From: Hofstenia miamia
Taxonomy: Eukaryota; Xenacoelomorpha; Acoela
Length of the DNA: 64,000 nt
Assembly (NCBI GenBank): GCA_004352715.1
Contig: SCFE01000028.1
Location: 677,202-741,201 of the forward strand
Direction of reading: 5' to 3'
The position numbers and the translations under genes were made by a program. The stretch's first letter is position 1. Every line of letters begins with the position of its first letter. Under the pieces are notes generated by a model. The model was not told where the DNA came from. It was given only the letters and a program-made list of their open reading frames with translations, and did no database searches. This document shows positions 59,101 through 64,000 of the stretch, one piece after another.

Positions 59101-62100
59101 ATGTTGTATGTATCATAGATTGACGTAAAACAACAAAAATTAAACGTAGTATTAGTATATATTACCAATATCGGAAAGTAATGAGAAAAACTATATACAC
59201 GTTTTTTTATTGAATATAACAGTAAATCAAAGCATTAAGTCACAGCCCTCCATGACATAACTTGCTTACAATGACATTTAAGTTTAATTAATTCGCCAGA
59301 ATATCTCTCAAGGGGAATCTATTTTAAATGCCTTCGGATGTACTCACCAACTTCGACATAATCATCAATACAACGCCTTTTCTTCCGTCGTTATCCAGCG
59401 GTCAAGCTAGTTGTGGTCTGGAGAATAAGGAGACTGTTTATGAAAGTGTATACCTTTTGACTCGAAAAATTTTTGTGTTCGGATAGCCGAATGAGGTCGA
59501 GCATTATCTTGTTGCCAAATTAATGAAGATTGATCAAATCGCTTCTCATATCTTTCCTTACTGAACTTAGGAAGACAGTTTTCCTCAAATTTAATGTAAC
59601 GATCGCTATCTACTGTTTCATTTCTTGAAGTTGTTTCAACGTAGAAATGTTTATCTCCCGCCATTGCAATGGTTGCCATAGTTTTTGTAGTTGTCAGGTT
59701 GACTTTCGGAGTCCCTTGGAGTACCAGGCTTATGCCATTAACGGGAATCCTGTCGTGATTTACCCTGTGCAAATGCAATTCACGTCTCATCGATTATTAC
59801 TAGGAGTTTTAGTAATTGAGAAGCACTGAATTCGAGAAACAACTCACCAAAGGATTCACAACAACTGATTCCATTCGGTTTGTTCTGCACCGAATAGAAT
59901 ATTGCACCCACACCGAACAAACTTTTGTTTGGCCGAAATCTTCTTTTATTATTTATCTCCCCGTTTGGTATTTTGTTTTAGTTGCATAACCCACTTGTGA
60001 TATGGTTACGCTAGGGTTTACATCGACAACCACTTGAGCAGACAGCAATAACTCGTCAGTAATTAAAGAAGGTCGACCACTTCTTGCAGTACCCTCCAAC
60101 GAATTCCTTCTCTCCTTCTTAAAATTTGAGATCCATCAGTAAGTTGTTGAATTTCCTGGACATTGATCATTCCACATGGTCTTCAATTTACTAATAATGT
60201 TCTGCGTATCGGTTCCCGATTTAAAATTCCGTGTATACGTAGAAGCGGAACGTTTCTCTTGACGTTTAAAATTCAGACATGATTTCCGACATGAGAAAAA
60301 AATAGCGTGATATATCGTATTAGTGCTTTAATATTACTTCCTAATATTCAAATCTCATTGGCTCATGTGTGTCGTCACATTATTCGTTGTATATAAAAAC
60401 ACATCTTCTCTTAACTCAATGAAACGTTTATGTCCATATCTCTTAATCTTAAACTACCCAGGCATTTTTTAGAATTTGTGATGGTTTCTACAATCGTTTT
60501 TTAAAACGCTCATATCTCACTGAATAATGAAGATTTCTAAATATGAAAACACCACTGGATAGAGAATTGTCTTCTCTTTCATTTTCAGCCTTAATTCACG
60601 ATCTGGTTTGACGACTTATGACTTTGCTTAAACGGAATGGGATAGTTTATTTACAGAAAACAAAATATTTGTTACTAGTTGTTGCCTTTTTATTACCTGA
60701 ACATTAGGTACGGGAAGAATTTCTGGAATAATCGGATTATCATTCATGAATAATTTTTTAACAAAATTTCATTTTACAGGGAATTAATATTACCAATAAA
60801 TCTGTTCAAATCACAGGTTCATAAATTTCCTAATAGGCTTGGAGGACATTGTGCATTTGACGCACCACTTGGAAATTTAGGCTTAATTGCAGTAGTTCTA
60901 CAGTTGGTATTCATATGAAGTACATCGTAAATATTATCAATTTGAATAATTTTCTGCTCTTTAAAAGTTTGTTATTACCTAAAACTGATTTTTAATTGAA
61001 TTACATTGTAAACAAAAGGGGAAAATATAATTCGAAATGAGGAGGATATCCCTTTTATAAAATTTCTCCCTTTGTGAAAATCAGGATTAAACAGGTTTAA
61101 ATCAGGTCAGGTCTTGTACTGAAACACATCAGGTCTGAAGTGCAAGTGTTTTTTCGTAGTTTTAGATTTTTCATAAAGTGCCATCATTTTTTTCTTTTTA
61201 AATATTTTTCCTAAGCAAACTCATTCAGGACACTCTAAACCAGTGGCTCCCAACTTCTTTTGCACTGCAAGCCACTATCAAACTTTAAAAAATTTTGAAC
61301 ATCGTCCTTTACAAATATAAGTATTTTCTAAAATTTTCTAACAATCTAATTCTAAAAGTTTAATGGTGAATTGGCGGTTATTATTTCAATGCGCGGGCAT
61401 ACCACCATAACAGTGAACTGTTTCAGGTTTTCACATTTCTGCTTTTTACAAATGTTTTTTAATTCGTAATATGACCTCTGCGATTTAAATGAGTAAAAAG
61501 TCATATTCAGTACACCTGAAATGCGTAATGATGTCATGTTTCATTCCAAAAAAATCAATATATTATTGTCGTCAAAAATTTTAATTTTTATATTATAAAT
61601 TATAATTATGAAGAAGTTGCAAATGTCTAGGCTGTTCCAGATTGCGCTTATGTCCCTCGAAACAATTGTAGGGATGAGCGTCAACAATAATTCTTTTGAA
61701 TATCAGTTTGTTTCTTAGAATTCGGCGTCAAGATGCTGTTAGTTTACTACTTGCTGGTTCTCATGCAATCGGAACATTCCTTATTCGTGATCGAGAAACT
61801 TCCGATGAGGGCTTTTCCTTGTCAATACGAGATTACGACTCAAAATTCCATCGACACATTGTCAAGCACTATAGAATTCATCGTGACAACCCTAGCGGAC
61901 TCTACATATCTCCAGAACGCAGATTTTCCGATCTTATGGTAAGAATAGAATACTTTTCATAATTTCATTTAAATGTAAGACTGCTTCACACGTTTATAGA
62001 AATTGGAACTCGATTGAAGCGTGCGTTTATTTTCCTCTAAATTAGAAATGCATCGATATCGGACATATTCACTTTTCTATATAGGCAAACAGACTAAAAT

Positions 62101-64000
62101 TGAAATATGTTCTGAAATTAATGCTTTTATGTTTTGTTTTAGTTCCTGTCTGCATTATTGCTAAGCAAACGGAAACCATTTTGATTCTGTTAGATACTTG
62201 AGAAAAACATTTTTATAAGTAAGCTTGAATGTTTTATTTGCAAAATAAGGCATCTAAAGCACATTCTATTCGTAAAAGACATGTGTCACTTCAATGCTTT
62301 TCATCTGTAAAAATGAGTTATACCATTCTAAAGGTCGTGTACTTGTTCATAATAATGTTTATCATTTAGAGGCGCTGCTGTAGAATATGTGCCTTGATAA
62401 TAAATTTAATATTCAAGGTATATACAATAAGTATTGAGAAAATTTCATGGGAAAATCATTTATTTTCATAACCTTATATAACTTTGTTAGATTCAAAAAT
62501 TTCCTCTCGCATGCACACTCTTCTAAATGCGTATCTCCCAATCCTGGAAGACCTCCTCAGAGTTCTACTTCAATTGTATCTTTTGGTAACTTTCCGACGC
62601 CTCCTTAACCCTATTTCCACTAGCGGTACTATAAAGTAAAACTGCTTTGTCCACATTTTTTAACAATTTTATTCAAGAAATATTGAAAGGCTTGATAGGG
62701 ACACATCGATTTGTTTGTCCGCACTCATTTAATGATGAAGATGTGTGCTAAAACTTATTCCTGTTCCTCAAATACTTGCAATAAGAATTTTTTTCTCAAT
62801 CCGATTTTTGTAAAAAAAAATTCAAATTCTTACCATACCTAATCTTCAGCTAATGAGTCGGTCTAATGCCCATGAAAACAACAGCTACCTTCAAATATTT
62901 CGTTTTCTAGAGAAAAGAGTGTGAGCTCAGTTCAAGCCCACCGTGCGTAGTCAGAGTTTATCGTATTAAAAGCCAAAAAAGGAAGAGGAAACAAGTCATT
63001 GGTTCGTGAAATATAAGCGTGTAAGGAAACCAACATACATTTTGAAAAATTCCCAGTTGAAATATAATTAAGCTCCTCTGTTGACTGAAATCTCATTTCA
63101 CTAAAGCTTTCTTTGACGGGTGGAACAAGAAGCACCACAGGGAGCTAATTCAAAACTGTAGAGTAGACGTTCTACCACTTTCTTTCTCTTGTCGGCCATC
63201 GAGGTGGTCACTAGCGTTGACCTGTGGCATGGGCAATGGGCATTGTCCTGGGGGAACGACCACTGACCACATCTTCTCCCTGACTTTTTTCATTGAAGTA
63301 AGGAAGTATTCCTTGTTGACTTGTTCATCAGTTACAACCAAGTGATCCAGTGACCTGGTTTATCGACTGATCTGTTGAAACTCATCTGTTCTTAAGTTTA
63401 ACACGAAATTTAATTAAATAACGTTGCTCCATGTTTCTATGAATGTCTGGTGTTCACAGATCGGCAAACCGGCTGGAACTGGTTTACTTCATGCAGCAAT
63501 GCACTTAGACATGCTAAAATAGAAAGATGCCAGTTAGGAATTTTATAGAACATATGTATATGTACTTCCCCATTAAGTAGCATTTCGTTCAAATCACTAT
63601 TAATTTCTCTCCTGACGTTTTCTCATTACTTATTAAACATACCTCGTAACTTCCTTAGTCCTATTCCATTGTCTCATGCTCAGGATATTTTAGTTTTACA
63701 TCTATTTTTTATAAATATACATTAATTTTTTAGAATCTTGTCGAATTTTATCACAATTCGCCTCAAGGCCTGTGCAGACGACTTACTCGAGCGTGTCCAC
63801 GGCCAAAGCCTGTCAGAGAAATTAGACGTCATCTAGATCCTTTGGAAATTGACCGAAGACATTTAACTTTTTGCAAAAAGATTGGATATGGTCAGTTCGG
63901 TGAAGTTTTTTCTGGTTGGTATAAAAATGAAGTGCGCATAGCTATTAAATCTCTTAAACCGAATTCCATGGATTCGGAGTCGTTTATAGACGAAGCTAAA
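41029..64000 (+). CDS. Src-family tyrosine kinase, 5' part (split gene, truncated at window end)
   Basis: A non-receptor tyrosine kinase acting at the inner face of the plasma membrane. Exons seen: 41029-41166 (N-terminal acylation signal and unique region), 46146-46240 (unique region), 46973-47190 (SH3 and first SH2 residues), 61719-61938 (SH2), 63734-64000 (end of SH2, linker, start of kinase domain, open at the edge). Key signatures: MGC at the N-terminus; SH3 AIYDYNSN, ADWWLGRS and GYVPSNF; SH2 WYFGRIRRQDA, GTFLIRDRE with the phosphotyrosine-binding Arg, and VKHYRIHRD; kinase glycine loop GYGQFGEV and AIKSLK with the ATP-binding Lys. Phases agree from SH3 to kinase. The first two exons do not join in phase at their best splice sites, so a small exon or alternative site is missing. 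The SH3-SH2 intron is 14.5 kb. Confidence 0.93.
41506..42241. mobile_element. 736-bp non-autonomous DNA transposon with long terminal inverted repeats
   Basis: The left end starts ggcgaaggtgcagaatagtg. The right end is the inverse, finishing tattacgcaccttcgcc. Similarity between the arms extends about 155-165 bp (41506-41670 versus 42085-42241), with scattered mismatches and small gaps. The interior is AT-rich with no transposase. Both flanks have tt, but no clear longer target duplication was seen. Confidence 0.88.
42242..46145 (+). other. Src-family intron with LINE debris
   Basis: Contains the minus-strand reverse transcriptase remnant described separately. Two short minus-strand open frames (44067-44264 and 45385-45597) have no recognisable domain. 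The missing phase-correcting exon of the kinase, if it exists, should be in 41167-46145. None was identified. Confidence 0.5.
42480..43570 (-). pseudogene. LINE reverse transcriptase remnant
   Basis: Broken minus-strand frames include AILDLSKAFKSMNFD near 42760-42715, the block containing the first catalytic Asp of LINE reverse transcriptases. It is almost the same as VLDLSKAFNSMNF in the LINE at 20.9 kb. Upstream pieces (43567-43370 and about 43350-43180) look like the endonuclease-RT linker but are too eroded to be sure. Confidence 0.6.
46146..46240 (+). CDS. Src-family unique-region exon
   Basis: In the frame ISPDPKFYYPKCPHVCRQLY through STCFSTYASLN it joins in phase 0 to the SH3 exon. 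The acceptor is ttattcacttcag and the donor AAT|GTGGTA. The first two bases need a one-base overhang from the preceding exon, which exon 1 does not supply. An acceptor 20 bp further in (gatccaaag|TTT) would restore phase but has a poorer context. Confidence 0.65.
46973..47190 (+). CDS. Src-family exon: SH3 domain
   Basis: Encodes PDIFTVRAIYDYNSNVKDDL (ALYDY block), then FHRGETIVIES, ADWWLGRS, KCGYVPSNFI and NASWYFGR. All conserved aromatic ligand-binding positions of an SH3 domain are present (YDY, WW, P-S-N-F/Y). The exon ends two bases into an Arg codon at GTACCG. Confidence 0.96.
49001..49065 (+). CDS. Possible alternative first exon of the Src-family gene
   Basis: ATG at 49001 opens MSNCNLTDDLEDLRLGESIS, then KR cut at a consensus donor (AAGAG|GTATGT). 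The exon ends with AG, leaving two bases, exactly the phase required by the SH2 exon at 61719. Spliced there it would give a kinase lacking SH3 and the acylation signal. This rests on one splice site and phase only; it may be chance. Confidence 0.3.
51292..51814. mobile_element. Possible MITE with inverted termini and GGTGGAGCA palindromes
   Basis: The left end gttaaccctaa and the right end ttagggttga are inverted. Both sides have ggtggagcac close in, and near 51335-51358 it forms a perfect short hairpin (ggtggagca-cagta-tgctccacc). No coding capacity; boundaries tentative. Confidence 0.5.
52474..52736. mobile_element. 263-bp inverted-repeat MITE
   Basis: The left arm (tatgaggcgcccagaggcaa...) pairs with the right arm (...gctgggcgcctcata). 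The arms extend through ggccaatccacc / ggcggattggcc, about 38 bp each. No coding capacity. TA-rich flanks make the duplication ambiguous. Confidence 0.82.
52773..53260. mobile_element. Adjacent inverted-repeat element
   Basis: The left end cttcgtcgtcgttaggggta is inverted at the right end (acgacgacgaac). A second inverted pair, ttttgcacccca-aaggattt versus aaatcctttgggtgcaaaat, lies inside. It begins only 36 bp after the previous element. Confidence 0.7.
55502..55875. mobile_element. hAT-type MITE, 374 bp, with 8-bp target duplication
   Basis: Termini: CAGGGCTTCGGAGC on the left; on the right the inverse of CAGGTCTTCGTAGC. Flanking 8-mers are atttttac (55494-55501) and atttttaa (55876-55883), identical at 7 of 8. 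CAG...CTG ends with an 8-bp duplication are the hAT signature. The interior is studded with GCTCCGGCTCC-like units near both ends. Confidence 0.85.
59260..60330 (-). pseudogene. Tc1-like transposase remnant
   Basis: The open frame 59790-59407 includes SLIWQQDNARPHSA, the second catalytic-Asp block of Tc1-type transposases, and ends HKQSPYSPDHN at a stop where Tc1 proteins have SPDLNPIE. Fragmented N-terminal pieces (helix-turn-helix region, FNNLLMDLKF) lie at about 60250-60060. It differs from the mariner copy at 12 kb. No terminal repeats were recognised. Confidence 0.85.
61719..61938 (+). CDS. Src-family exon: SH2 domain
   Basis: Encodes RRQDAVSLLLAGSHAIGTFL followed by IRDRETSDEGFSLSIRDYD, then RHIVKHYRIHRDNPSGLYIS. 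The Arg in FLIRDRE is the invariant phosphotyrosine-binding residue. The HYRI block matches HYKI of vertebrate Src proteins. Acceptor tttcttag, donor GTAAGA; phase 2 in, phase 0 out. Confidence 0.96.
61939..63733 (+). other. Src-family intron between SH2 and kinase exons
   Basis: 1.8 kb. Two minus-strand open frames (63341-63150 and 63138-62932) are nearly contiguous and read like a single degraded protein; I do not recognise it and suspect a transposon fragment. Confidence 0.5.
62932..63341 (-). pseudogene. Unrecognised broken ORF pair in the SH2-kinase intron
   Basis: MVVTDEQVNKEYFLTSMKKV opens the first frame; MVLLVPPVKESFSEMRFQST opens the second after a short break. No catalytic motif is visible. 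Origin unknown. Confidence 0.3.
63734..64000 (+). CDS. Src-family exon: SH2 end, linker and kinase N-lobe (truncated)
   Basis: Encodes NLVEFYHNSPQGLCRRLTRA, then the SH2-kinase linker and LEIDRRHLTFCKKIGYGQFG, EVFSGWYKNEVRIAIKSLK and SFIDEAK at the edge. The glycine loop is GYGQFGEV, the ATP lysine is in AIK, and the helix-C Glu is in DEAK. The catalytic loop and activation segment lie beyond the window. Confidence 0.96.

Larger units (their letters stand above)
47191..61718 (+). other. 14.5-kb Src-family intron
   Basis: Between the SH3 and SH2 exons. Contains a possible alternative first exon (49001-49065), inverted-repeat elements at 51.3-51.8, 52.47-52.74 and 52.77-53.26 kb, a hAT-type MITE (55502-55875) and a Tc1-like remnant (59.4-60.3 kb). 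The remaining AT-rich sequence, including 56.1-59.2 kb, shows nothing supportable. Confidence 0.7.

Noticed and set aside
61241-61290. hAT-like end cagtggctcccaacttcttt in the SH3-SH2 intron
   Set aside because: Only one terminus could be found; no matching right end or target duplication was seen.

Overview
This is a eukaryotic, almost certainly metazoan, window. It is AT-rich, and its genes are split by GT-AG introns ranging from 46 bp to over 14 kb. Transposon debris fills the introns and the intergenic space. Two host genes can be read exon by exon, and they are arranged divergently. On the minus strand is U2SURP/SR140, a U2 snRNP-associated splicing factor. I place 22 coding exons between 23137 and 3469 with phase conserved at every junction (about 989 residues, a little shorter than the human protein); the extreme 5' end is not found. 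On the plus strand is a Src-family tyrosine kinase. It starts with a dual-acylation MGC N-terminus at 41029, followed by SH3, SH2 and the start of the kinase domain, and it runs off the window at 64000. Nothing in the sequence fixes the species. Compact introns and several kinds of selfish element would fit a small-bodied invertebrate, but that is inference.

Layout. 1-1900: LINE fragments (minus). 3469-23137: U2SURP; its introns hold a mariner remnant, a small hAT-like MITE, a gypsy gag-protease scrap, an inverted-repeat element and a decayed LINE (18.2-21.3 kb) that still carries an intact 2A-like motif. About 24040-40980: a block almost devoid of CpG that contains the core of an old gypsy element (34.8-38.8 kb) and a decayed protein-coding stretch I cannot identify. 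That stretch is interrupted at 29202-34017 by a younger, CpG-rich gypsy element with 163-bp LTRs. The younger element contains a 601-bp run of N and a 590-bp duplication joined at a single N. 41029-64000: the Src-family gene; its introns hold a 736-bp element with long terminal inverted repeats, a LINE remnant, several MITEs (one with a near-perfect 8-bp hAT-type target duplication) and a Tc1-like transposase remnant.

The two host genes have no obvious functional link: one acts in pre-mRNA splicing in the nucleus, the other in signalling at the plasma membrane. The most unusual features are the sharply bounded CpG-depleted block, the CpG-to-CpA differences between the two gypsy copies that point to the same decay process, the unidentified interrupted protein, and a candidate alternative first exon of the kinase. 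I found no convincing new multi-gene system, CRISPR array, tRNA or rRNA.
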